Positions 7,491-13,744 are shown, numbered from the stretch's first letter. The stretch: DNA of 13,829 bases from an uncultured Bacteroidales bacterium (GCA_902803195.1 CADCOX010000048.1:1-13829); one strand, 5' to 3'. The notes: generated by a model from the letters alone, not told the origin. A program made the numbers and translations.

Positions 7491-8495
7491 TTACTTCACC
7501 TCCCAGATATCATTGGTCTCGAGGAGTTCGGTGAAGTTGTGGTACTTCTTTGCAGCTTTTACTTCTGCGATTTGAGCCTCCACAGCCTCATCGTAAGTGG
7601 GAGCGGCGACATCGCGAATGACGCCGAGGGCAATGGGGAAACCATCGCCATCGCCCATGAGGGCAAGTTTCAGTTGCAGGGTGTTGTCCTCACAGTGGGC
7701 GTCGTGGACGAGGATGTCGTCGAGCGTATAACCGTCCTTGCCAATCTCAACGACCTTCAGTCCAAAGCCTTCCTGCACAAGACCGAATTCATTGTTTTCG
7801 CCGAAAACGAGTTTCTCGCCATGACGTACATAGATGGCATTCTTGGCACGACCTGCCTTGTCATAGACGCTGTCGTGCGTGCCATTGTTGAAGATTACGC
7901 AGTTTTGCAGGATCTCAGTGACGCTGGCCCCTTTGTGAGCGTGGGCTGCTTTAAGAACCTCGATAGTGCCAGGGGCATCTGTAGCCACCGCACGGGCGAA
8001 GAAGTGACCACGTGCGCCGAAGCAGAGCTCAGCAGGACGGAATGGGTCTTCTACGGTGCCATAGGGGCTACTCTTCGACACGAAGCCACGCGGGCTGGTG
8101 GGCGAGTACTGACCCTTCGTCAAACCATAGATGCGGTTGTTCAGTAGAATCATGTTCAAGTCGATGTTCCTGCGGTTGGCGTGGATGAAGTGGTTGCCGC
8201 CAATAGCAAGACCGTCGCCATCGCCGCTCACTTGCCATACGTCGAGGCGTGGATTCGTCACCTTTGCACCTGTAGCAATGGCGGCAGCACGACCATGAAT
8301 GGTATTCATGCCGTAAGTGGCCATATAGTGAGGGAGGCGACTGCTGCAACCTATACCGCTGATGACAGCAATGTCCTTGGGTGCTACGCCGATTTCGGCC
8401 AACGCCTTGTGTAAACTAGCCAAAAAGAAGTGGTCGCCGCAGCCGGGGCACCAACGAGGTTGCCCTTTCTTATAATCTTGTGCTGTATAAGCCAT
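7491..8495 (-). CDS. korB: 2-oxoacid:ferredoxin oxidoreductase, β subunit (probably 2-oxoglutarate)
   Basis: The β subunit binds thiamine diphosphate and one [4Fe–4S] cluster. With the α subunit it converts a 2-oxoacid and CoA to acyl-CoA, CO2 and reduced ferredoxin, or works in reverse. WCPGCG (C16, C19), C50 in GIGCSS and C199 in LQNC are the expected cluster ligands. The thiamine-diphosphate motif is GDGDGLAIGGNH (91–102), ending in NN at 119–120. SPTSPRG (131–137) is typical of KorB/OorB-type subunits, favouring 2-oxoglutarate, though specificity among 2-oxoacids is not certain. It begins 18 nt after the korA stop without an SD, so the two genes form an operon. Confidence 0.9.
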   Translation of the reverse strand: MAYTAQDYKKGQPRWCPGCGDHFFLASLHKALAEIGVAPKDIAVISGIGCSSRLPHYMATYGMNTIHGRAAAIATGAKVTNPRLDVWQVSGDGDGLAIGGNHFIHANRRNIDLNMILLNNRIYGLTKGQYSPTSPRGFVSKSSPYGTVEDPFRPAELCFGARGHFFARAVATDAPGTIEVLKAAHAHKGASVTEILQNCVIFNNGTHDSVYDKAGRAKNAIYVRHGEKLVFGENNEFGLVQEGFGLKVVEIGKDGYTLDDILVHDAHCEDNTLQLKLALMGDGDGFPIALGVIRDVAAPTYDEAVEAQIAEVKAAKKYHNFTELLETNDIWEVK

Positions 8496-8513
8496 AGTTA
8501 TTTCCGATTGTTT

Positions 8514-10358
8514 TTAGAAAAGTTTTTGAAAAGCGTCTACCAATTCACTCACCACGAATGGCTTTCCCTTCACTTCATTGAACTGAGCGGGCACGAAACC
8601 GTCGACTTTCATACGAAGGTAGGCGGCAAGTTGTCCCATATTCTGCTCGGCAACGATAACCTTAGGATACTTTTTCAGTACTTCGGCTGTGTTTTTGGGC
8701 AGTGGGTTGAGGTAGCGGAACTGGGCGAGAGCCACTTTGCGACCAGCTGCGCGCAGCTCGTCCATGGCGGCATGTAAGTGTCCGTATGTGCTACCGAAAC
8801 CTACGATGAGCAAGTCGGCATCGTCTTTATCGCCATCCACTTCTAAGTCGGGTACTTGGATGCGGGCAACCTTCTCGGCACGTAGACGTGTCATGAGGTC
8901 GTGGTTCTCGGGATTCGTGCTGATGGCGCCCGTCTTGTTGTCTTTCTCCAGTCCGCCAAGGATGTGCTCGAAGCCTTCGCGACCAGGTACGGCCCAATAG
9001 CGGCTGCCCGTCTCGGGGTCGCGCATATAAGGTGTCCAGCTGCCGCGCAACTCTTCAGGTACGTAAGGCGGACAGATGGCTGGCATTTTGTTGAGTTCTG
9101 GTAACTTGAAAGCACCAGAGCCATTGGCGATGAAGGCATCAGTCAGCAGCACGACGGGGGTCATGTGTTCCAAGGCCATCTTCGAGGCATCGTAGGCGGC
9201 ATCAAAGCAATCGGTGGGAGATAGGGCTGCGAGCACAGGCATCGGGCTCTCGCCATTACGGCCGAAGAGTACCTGTAGCAGGTCCGTTTGTTCTGACTTC
9301 GTGGGCAGACCCGTGGCAGGACCGCCGCGTTGCACGTCGAGCACCACGAGCGGCAACTCCATGATGACAGCCAGGTTCATAGCCTCGCTCTTCAGGCAGA
9401 TACCAGGGCCAGAGGTCGAGGTCACGGCCAAGGCTCCTGCAAACGATGCACCCACGGCAGAGGCAGCACCCGAGATCTCATCCTCGCACTGCACAGTCTT
9501 CACACCGAGGCTCTTATGTTTTGATAGTTCATGGAGCACGTCGGTGGCAGGTGTGATAGGATAGGAACCGAGGTATAATTGGAGACCAGCTTTCTCGGCA
9601 GCAGCGATGAAACCGTAAGCTGTGGCTTTGTTGCCGGTAATATCCATATAGCGGCCAGGCGTCTTCTCCTTCGACTCGATGCGATAGACGTTCATGGCTG
9701 ACGAATGTGTATTGTGGCCATAGTCATAACCCGCCTGAATCACCTTGATATTCGCTTCGGCGATAGCCGGCTTCTTAGCAAACTTCTCACGAAGGAAATT
9801 GAATGCGATATCGAGGTCGCGGCTGAAAAGCCAGCACACCAAACCTAAGGCGAACATGTTGCGACACTTCAGAATGGCCTTCATGTCCATACCCGTTTCT
9901 GCTAGTGCATCCTTCACCATTGTGGTGAGTGGGCACGCGATGACGCGGTCGGGATTCACGCCCATCTCGGCTATATAGTCGTCGGTCTTGAACTCAGCCT
10001 TCTGAAGATCCTTGGGACCAAAACTGTCTGTATCAATGATGATGGTGGCGTTGGGCTTGGCATAGCGCAACTGAGTCTTGAAAGCTGCAGCGTTCATAGC
10101 CACTAGCACGTCGCACAAGTCGCCTGGTGTGTAGACCTTCGAGGCACCTATGTGCACCTGAAAACCAGATACGCCCGTCAAAGATCCCTGCGGGGCACGA
10201 ATGTCGGCGGGATAGTCGGGGAAGGTAGAGATACTGTTGCCCACGGTGGCAGACACCGTGGAGAAGATGTTGCCGGCGAGCTGCATGCCGTCGCCGCTGT
10301 CGCCAGAGAAGCGGACTACCACTTGCTCCAGTTCTTTAATGTCTAACTGTTCTGCCAT
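8514..10358 (-). CDS. korA: 2-oxoacid:ferredoxin oxidoreductase, fused γ–α subunit
   Basis: The 614-aa product fuses the γ domain (about residues 11–200, starting VVVRFSGDSGDGMQ) to the α/pyrimidine-binding domain (from about 245, with YLGSYPITPATDVLHEL). Family motifs TSGPGICLKSEAMNLA (315–330) and DVQRGGPATGLPTKSEQTDL (341–360) are intact, followed by a transketolase-C-like region. This layout is that of two-subunit α/β enzymes of the KorAB type, which here feed or draw on the oxidative TCA branch. I chose ATG at 10358 over an in-frame ATG at 10424, because the −7 box at 10414–10421 lies downstream of the longer start and the extra 22 residues do not resemble the family. The enzyme should be cytosolic and oxygen-sensitive. 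It is divergent from the flavodiiron gene. Confidence 0.9.
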   Translation of the reverse strand: MAEQLDIKELEQVVVRFSGDSGDGMQLAGNIFSTVSATVGNSISTFPDYPADIRAPQGSLTGVSGFQVHIGASKVYTPGDLCDVLVAMNAAAFKTQLRYAKPNATIIIDTDSFGPKDLQKAEFKTDDYIAEMGVNPDRVIACPLTTMVKDALAETGMDMKAILKCRNMFALGLVCWLFSRDLDIAFNFLREKFAKKPAIAEANIKVIQAGYDYGHNTHSSAMNVYRIESKEKTPGRYMDITGNKATAYGFIAAAEKAGLQLYLGSYPITPATDVLHELSKHKSLGVKTVQCEDEISGAASAVGASFAGALAVTSTSGPGICLKSEAMNLAVIMELPLVVLDVQRGGPATGLPTKSEQTDLLQVLFGRNGESPMPVLAALSPTDCFDAAYDASKMALEHMTPVVLLTDAFIANGSGAFKLPELNKMPAICPPYVPEELRGSWTPYMRDPETGSRYWAVPGREGFEHILGGLEKDNKTGAISTNPENHDLMTRLRAEKVARIQVPDLEVDGDKDDADLLIVGFGSTYGHLHAAMDELRAAGRKVALAQFRYLNPLPKNTAEVLKKYPKVIVAEQNMGQLAAYLRMKVDGFVPAQFNEVKGKPFVVSELVDAFQKLF

Positions 10359-10413
10359 TACTCTGTTGAGAGTTGAGGGTTTTAGAAGATGGTTGTACGA
10401 TGAATTTCGGGTG

Positions 10414-10421
10414 CAAAGGTA
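10414..10421 (-). promoter_or_regulatory. −7 box of the korAB promoter
   Basis: TACCTTTG on the minus strand matches TAnnTTTG and is followed by the usual C. No clear TTTG is found 19–21 bp upstream; the bases there read AAAC. The predicted leader is about 50 nt. The box fixes the korA start at 10358. Confidence 0.6.
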
Positions 10422-10457
10422 CACATTATTTATGATTTACGGTTTATAAATCCGATT

Positions 10458-10492
10458 TTTGTTGTCGCGTTCGAAGAAAAATTCTACCTTTG
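10458..10492 (+). promoter_or_regulatory. Promoter of the flavodiiron protein gene
   Basis: TTTG (10458–10461), overlapped by TTG (10462–10464), lies 20–23 bp before TACCTTTG (10485–10492). The predicted start near 10498 leaves a leader of about 20 nt that is A-rich and has no SD. Confidence 0.72.
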
Positions 10493-10519
10493 CGCCCGAA
10501 AAAACAAAATACATAGATT

Positions 10520-11692
10520 ATGGAAACTAAAAACATCACTTCGGATATTCGTTACATCGGAGTCGACGACCCCGACCAGCACCTTTTTGAGAGTCAGTAT
10601 GCGACGCCTGATGGCATGTGCTACAACTCTTATGTTATCTTCGACGAACGTATCGCTGTGATGGACACCAGCGACAGCCGCACGATGGATCAATGGAAAA
10701 AGAACCTTCGTGAAGCGTTTGGTGACCGTCAGCCCAACTACCTCATTGTTCACCATTTGGAGCCTGATCATGCAAGTGGTATCGCTGACGTTTGTGCCAT
10801 GTATCCTGACTTGCAAATAGTCTGTTCCGCTAAGGCTAAACAAATGATGCCTCAGTACTTCGAGGACAGCTCTCTCGAAGCCCGCGTGCAGACAGTCAAG
10901 GAAGGCGACACGCTCTCGCTCGGCCGTCATACCTTGCGCTTCGTTATGGCTCCTATGGTTCATTGGCCCGAGGTAATGGTGACTTATGATGAGGCCGATC
11001 ATGTCCTCTTTTCAGCCGATGGTTTCGGCAAGTTCGGCGTCTACGATGCAGATGCCGATGACTGGGCCTGTGAGGCACGTCGCTATTACTTCAATATCTG
11101 TGGCAAGTACGGTGCCCCAGTCAGCACGCTCCTCAAGAAAGCTGCTGCTCTTGATATCCAGCAGATTCTGCCTTTGCATGGTCCCGTTCTTAAGGATGAG
11201 CAATTGGCTGAGGCTCTACGCCTTTACACCATTTGGAGCGCCTACGAAGTGGAAACGGAGGGCGTGTTCATTGCCCACGCTAGCATTCATGGTAACACCG
11301 CTGTCGCCGCCGAACGACTGGTGGAGATCTTGAAAGCCAAAGGCTGTCCGAAGGTGGCTATTAGCGACCTCTGCCGTGATGACCTTGGCGAAGCTATCGA
11401 AGATGCCTTCCGTTATGGTCGCATGATCTGCATGGCCTCAAGCTATGATGCCGGTGTATTCCCGCCGATGTTCGATTTCCTTCATCACCTGGAGATCAAG
11501 GCTTACCAACGTCGTCGTGTCGGTCTTGTGGAGAATGGTTCGTGGGCGCCGAGTGCTGCCAAGACCATGCGAGGGATGCTCGAGGGCATGAAGCAGGTGG
11601 AGGTCGTGGAGCCAGTCGTTACCTTGCGTGGACGTATGAAAGGCACTGATGTCCAAGGGCTTGAAGCACTGGCGGATGCCATCTTAGCGTAA
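10520..11692 (+). CDS. fprA: A-type flavodiiron protein (FprA family)
   Basis: Flavodiiron proteins reduce O2 to water and/or NO to N2O using electrons usually supplied by rubredoxin. The N-terminal metallo-β-lactamase-like domain (about 1–245) carries the diiron ligands: HLEPDH with H79, E81, D83 and H84, then H148 (MVHWPE), D167 (FSADGFG) and H220 (LPLHGP). The C-terminal flavodoxin domain (about 248–390) has the FMN phosphate loop HASIHGNT (253–260). At 390 aa it is a class A protein with no fused rubredoxin or reductase, so it needs a separate donor. The small rubredoxin at 3432–3590 is a candidate. It is cytosolic, monocistronic and divergent from korAB. Choice between O2 and NO as main substrate cannot be made from sequence. 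Confidence 0.93.
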   Translation: METKNITSDIRYIGVDDPDQHLFESQYATPDGMCYNSYVIFDERIAVMDTSDSRTMDQWKKNLREAFGDRQPNYLIVHHLEPDHASGIADVCAMYPDLQIVCSAKAKQMMPQYFEDSSLEARVQTVKEGDTLSLGRHTLRFVMAPMVHWPEVMVTYDEADHVLFSADGFGKFGVYDADADDWACEARRYYFNICGKYGAPVSTLLKKAAALDIQQILPLHGPVLKDEQLAEALRLYTIWSAYEVETEGVFIAHASIHGNTAVAAERLVEILKAKGCPKVAISDLCRDDLGEAIEDAFRYGRMICMASSYDAGVFPPMFDFLHHLEIKAYQRRRVGLVENGSWAPSAAKTMRGMLEGMKQVEVVEPVVTLRGRMKGTDVQGLEALADAILA

Positions 11693-11715
11693 ACTATGGT
11701 AGGCGTGCCGATATG

Positions 11716-11869
11716 CGTATATACGCGTAGCCCTTTACGTATATACGCGTAGCCCTTTACGTATATACGCGTAGCCCTTTACGTATATACGCGTAGCCCT
11801 TTACGTATATACGTGTAGCCCTTTACGTATATACGCGCAGCCTCATGTCTATATACGTGAGAGCCCGCG
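11716..11869. repeat. 22-bp tandem repeat, about seven copies
   Basis: The unit is cgtatatacgcgtagcccttta (22 bp, starting at 11716). Copies 1–4 (11716–11803) are identical; copy 5 has one substitution (C to T at its 11th base, 11814); copy 6 (11826–11847) is partly diverged; and copy 7 (11848–11869) is degenerate. Each unit holds the 10-bp palindrome CGTATATACG and the 8-bp palindrome TACGCGTA, with a 16-nt alternating purine/pyrimidine run broken by GCCCTT. The pattern of perfect copies at one end and decayed copies at the other is typical of expansion by replication slippage. Confidence 0.95.
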
Positions 11870-11915
11870 CGTCTATTTGTGAATATCGGAACGAGTTTTT
11901 GTCTAATATTATAAT

Positions 11916-11937
11916 TATGTACGCATGCGTGCGCGCG
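11916..11937. other. 22-nt alternating purine/pyrimidine tract (Z-DNA-prone)
   Basis: From T11916 to G11937 pyrimidine and purine alternate without a break, ending in a (GC)-rich run and including the palindrome ACGCATGCGT (11921–11930). Such sequences can adopt left-handed Z-DNA or extrude as a cruciform under negative supercoiling. It lies about 65 bp upstream of the rpsU −33 box. Confidence 0.7.
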
Positions 11938-12003
11938 AGAGCGTGGGTATGCGTATCTCATTATCCTCATTTATAGGGTAAAAAGCAATTTCTCTCCGAT
12001 TTC

Positions 12004-12035
12004 TTTGGCTGGAACGGAAAAAAGTTGTACTTTTG
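12004..12035 (+). promoter_or_regulatory. rpsU promoter
   Basis: TTTG (12004–12007), a 20-bp spacer and TACTTTTG (12028–12035) give a full-consensus promoter. The leader of about 60 nt contains a small hairpin (TCGAC 12045–12049 with GTCGA 12053–12057). GCAAAA at 12059–12064 is the reverse complement of the TTTTGC at 12031–12036. Confidence 0.8.
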
Positions 12036-12101
12036 CACCGCTTTTCGACTCTGTCGAGGCAAAATGAACATTTTTTAATCACTTAATCAAAACTAAATCA
12101 C

Positions 12102-12293
12102 ATGATTGTAGTACCTGTTAAGGAAGGCGAGAACATCGAGCGCGCATTGAAAAAGTTCAAGCGTAAATTCGAGAAGACTGGTGTTGTGAAGGAACTCCGT
12201 CGTCGCCAGCAGTTCGACAAGCCCTCCGTGCTGAAGCGTTTGGCTAAGGAACGTGCCATCTACGTGCAGCAACTGCGCCGCGTGGAGGATTAA
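12102..12293 (+). CDS. rpsU: 30S ribosomal protein bS21
   Basis: The 63-residue basic protein begins MIVVPVKEGENIERALKKFK and has the KRKFEKTGV and LRRRQQFDKPS segments of bS21. Its two helices sit near the 3' end of 16S rRNA on the small-subunit platform. In studied Bacteroidota ribosomes, bS21 together with bS18 and bS6 masks the anti-Shine–Dalgarno sequence, which explains weak SD use in the phylum. The sequence before this ATG (ATCAAAACTAAATCAC) shows no SD, so SD-based autoregulation of rpsU described for flavobacteria is not evident here. It is followed by a bulged hairpin and the recombinase gene. Confidence 0.97.
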   Translation: MIVVPVKEGENIERALKKFKRKFEKTGVVKELRRRQQFDKPSVLKRLAKERAIYVQQLRRVED

Positions 12294-12300
12294 AGCGGCT

Positions 12301-12332
12301 CGCCCTGGGCCTAGTGAGGTCCTGAAAGGGCG
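12301..12332 (+). terminator. Bulged hairpin after rpsU, possible terminator
   Basis: CGCCCT (12301–12306) pairs with AGGGCG (12327–12332). GGGCCT (12307–12312) pairs with AGGTCC (12317–12322), with one G·U pair, around an AGTG loop. A 4-nt bulge (12323–12326) lies on the 3' side. It begins 7 nt after the rpsU stop. The sequence after it is TAAAAAGC, not a U-tract, so intrinsic termination is uncertain; it may stabilise the mRNA 3' end instead. Confidence 0.45.
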
Positions 12333-12368
12333 TAAAAAGCGAAATTTACTTAACTTTTGCTGAATTTA

Positions 12369-12400
12369 TTTGGCAGTCTGAAGAAAAACCTCTATTTTCG
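12369..12400 (+). promoter_or_regulatory. Probable promoter of the recombinase–hpf operon
   Basis: TTTG (12369–12372), a 20-bp spacer and TATTTTCG (12393–12400), one mismatch from TAnnTTTG. The predicted start near 12407 leaves a leader of about 20 nt that carries the SD-like AAGAGGT. Confidence 0.5.
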
Positions 12401-12416
12401 CATCGCCGAACTCAAA

Positions 12417-12423
12417 AAGAGGT
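12417..12423 (+). promoter_or_regulatory. SD-like site of the recombinase gene
   Basis: AAGAGGT lies 4 nt before the ATG at 12428 (5 nt from the GAGG core). It is one base short of AAGGAGGT. The whole initiation box GAGGTACTTATG is nearly the same as that of hpf (GAGGTTACTTATG). Most other genes in the window lack any SD. Confidence 0.6.
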
Positions 12424-12427
12424 ACTT

Positions 12428-13312
12428 ATGCTGCTTGAGACTTTTCTCGATAATTTGCGCTATGAGCGCAGCCTGTCTGAACGGACGGTAAGCGAGTATC
12501 GGGACGACTTGAAGGCGTTTGAGTCGTATTACAAAAGTCTCGACGGCAACCTTTCCTGGGAAACCATCGACACGGATGTGGCGCGGGATTGGATGGTAGC
12601 GATGATGGAGCGTGGCAACAAGGCCAGCTCTGTGCAACGCCGACTCTCGGCATTGAAGACGTTCTACCATTTCCTCCATCGGCGCGGGCTTGTGTCCCAC
12701 GATCCGGTACGCAGCTTAGTGGCTCCGAAAAAAGAGCGTGTGCTGCCTGCTTTCGTCCGTGAAGATGATATGGAGCGTCTCTTGGATCAGGATGGAATGT
12801 TTGAGGACTCGTTCGACGGACGTCGCGACCACCTCATCATCGACGTGTTCTATGAGACGGGTCTCCGTGTGAGCGAGTTGATTTCGCTCGATATGGTTGA
12901 CGTCAATTTGGGCGCTCAGACCATTAAGGTGACCGGAAAGGGTAACAAGCAAAGGTTGGTGCCGTTTGGCAGCGGGCTCTTACACCTTATTAATATATAT
13001 ATAGGTGAACGAGCGCAACATCTGCTGGTAGACAAAGATGCTTTCTTTGTCAGCAAGAAGGGCACTCGGATAGCTGAGCACTACGTCCGCAAGATGGTGA
13101 AGGCCAAACTCGGGCTGGTGACGACGCAGCGCAAGCGCAGTCCGCATGTCTTACGTCACACCTTCGCTACCTCTATGTTGAATCATCATGCCGATCTGCA
13201 GTCCGTGAAGGAATTGCTCGGGCATGAGAGGCTCTCCACGACCGAGGTCTACACGCATACGACCTTTGAGGAGCTCAAGAAGGCATATAGCGAAGCCCAT
13301 CCAAGGGCATAA
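12428..13312 (+). CDS. xerD: Xer-type tyrosine recombinase
   Basis: This is a 294-aa site-specific recombinase, likely resolving chromosome dimers at a dif site. The SAM-like core-binding domain spans about 1–85. The catalytic domain has the complete set of active residues: R147 (TGLRVSEL), K171 (TGKGNKQR), H240 and R243 (PHVLRHTFATSML), H266 (LLGHERLSTTE) and the nucleophile Y275 (VYTHTT). Length and lack of extra domains match XerC/XerD rather than integrases of mobile elements, and no att-like repeats, excisionase or cargo are beside it. The position between rpsU and hpf is conserved in Bacteroidales. Whether it is the XerC or the XerD partner cannot be decided from this window. A short AT-rich run (12992–13003) encodes Asn-Ile-Tyr-Ile with two ATA codons. 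Confidence 0.88.
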   Translation: MLLETFLDNLRYERSLSERTVSEYRDDLKAFESYYKSLDGNLSWETIDTDVARDWMVAMMERGNKASSVQRRLSALKTFYHFLHRRGLVSHDPVRSLVAPKKERVLPAFVREDDMERLLDQDGMFEDSFDGRRDHLIIDVFYETGLRVSELISLDMVDVNLGAQTIKVTGKGNKQRLVPFGSGLLHLINIYIGERAQHLLVDKDAFFVSKKGTRIAEHYVRKMVKAKLGLVTTQRKRSPHVLRHTFATSMLNHHADLQSVKELLGHERLSTTEVYTHTTFEELKKAYSEAHPRA

Positions 13313-13333
13313 CAGAATACTCACACTTTAAAC

Positions 13334-13342
13334 AAAGGAGGT
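13334..13342 (+). promoter_or_regulatory. Perfect Shine–Dalgarno sequence before hpf
   Basis: AAAGGAGGT is fully complementary to the universal 16S rRNA 3' end core ACCUCCUUU and lies at ideal spacing, 6 nt between the last G and the ATG at 13348. It decides the hpf start. No other gene here has such a site. Confidence 0.9.
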
Positions 13343-13347
13343 TACTT

Positions 13348-13644
13348 ATGGACATTAACATTCAGGCTATCCGTTTCGAACCTACAGAGAAGCTGCAGGA
13401 CTTCGTCCACAAGAAAGTGGGCAAGCTCGAAAAGTTCAGCGATGAAATAAGAAAGGTAGAGGTGTCATTGAAGCTCGTAAAACCTGAGACGGCAATGAAC
13501 AAGGAAGCTGCCATCCGCGTGTTCGCAGGCAGTGAGCTTTTTGCCAGTAAGGTGTGCGACACTTTTGAAGAAGCAATCGATAATTGTATGGATGCTCTGC
13601 TCCGGCAGCTGCAGAAAAACAAGGAAAAAAGCCAGAACCGATAA
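13348..13644 (+). CDS. hpf: Ribosome hibernation-promoting factor, short form (HPF/RaiA family)
   Basis: The 98-residue protein begins MDINIQAIRFEPTEKLQDFV and continues with KVGKLEKFSDEIRKVEVSLKLV. This is the β-α-β-β-β-α fold of HPF/YfiA, which binds the 30S decoding centre and blocks mRNA and tRNA when cells slow down. It lacks the long C-terminal dimerisation domain of long HPF, so by itself it would not be expected to form 100S dimers by that mechanism. The C-terminus is highly charged (RQLQKNKEKSQNR). It starts 35 nt after the recombinase stop with no promoter seen between, so it is probably cotranscribed. The strong SD is unusual for the phylum and suggests special translational control. 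Confidence 0.92.
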   Translation: MDINIQAIRFEPTEKLQDFVHKKVGKLEKFSDEIRKVEVSLKLVKPETAMNKEAAIRVFAGSELFASKVCDTFEEAIDNCMDALLRQLQKNKEKSQNR

Positions 13645-13661
13645 AAAAACGTCAAAAAGTT

Positions 13662-13691
13662 TTTGTGGTTCAAAAATAATGCGTACCTTTG
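13662..13691 (+). promoter_or_regulatory. Promoter of the tRNA-Tyr transcript
   Basis: TTTG (13662–13665), an 18-bp spacer and TACCTTTG (13684–13691). The predicted start near 13697 is about 48 nt before the tRNA. The −7 box is part of an inverted repeat with 13723–13734. Confidence 0.65.
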
Positions 13692-13734
13692 CAGCCGTTT
13701 CGAGACGGTTTGCCGTCAAAAGCGGCTGCAAAGG
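13686..13734 (+). repeat. 12-bp inverted repeat spanning the −7 box and tRNA leader
   Basis: CCTTTGCAGCCG (13686–13697) and CGGCTGCAAAGG (13723–13734) are perfect reverse complements, 25 nt apart. A second hairpin nests inside: GACGG (13704–13708) with CCGTC (13713–13717), loop TTTG. Only the inner part and the last base pairs would be present in an RNA starting near 13697, so the outer repeat would act mainly at DNA level. Confidence 0.75.
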
Positions 13735-13744
13735 CTCCTGAAAA

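Larger units (their letters stand above)
11693..12101. other. 409-bp gene-free region with repeats and rpsU promoter
   Basis: No credible gene is present on either strand. The only open frame of note (11779–11970, −) is read through the tandem repeat and has low-complexity Tyr/Arg-rich composition. Contents in order: the fprA 3' flank, a 22-bp tandem repeat (11716–11869), an AT-rich stretch (about 11895–11920), an alternating purine/pyrimidine tract (11916–11937), the rpsU promoter (12004–12035) and its leader. The 9-mer TATGCGTAT occurs at 11712–11720 and again at 11948–11956, flanking the repeat and the tract. Confidence 0.8.

Noticed and set aside
10359..10424. Longer korA start at 10424
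   Set aside because: The promoter −7 box lies downstream of that ATG, and the extra residues do not match the family.
11716..11869. CRISPR array
   Set aside because: Units are directly adjacent with no unique spacers, and no cas gene is nearby. It is a plain tandem repeat.
11779..11970. 63-codon open frame on the minus strand
   Set aside because: It is read through the tandem repeat and the alternating tract, with low-complexity composition, no family resemblance and no promoter box.
12992..13003. AT-alternating run inside the recombinase gene
   Set aside because: It simply encodes Asn-Ile-Tyr-Ile in frame; unusual codons but no sign of function or error.
12428..13312. Integrase of a mobile element at the tRNA gene
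   Set aside because: The tRNA is nearby, but the protein has Xer length and motifs, the order rpsU–xer–hpf is conserved in Bacteroidales, and no tRNA-derived direct repeat or mobile cargo is seen.
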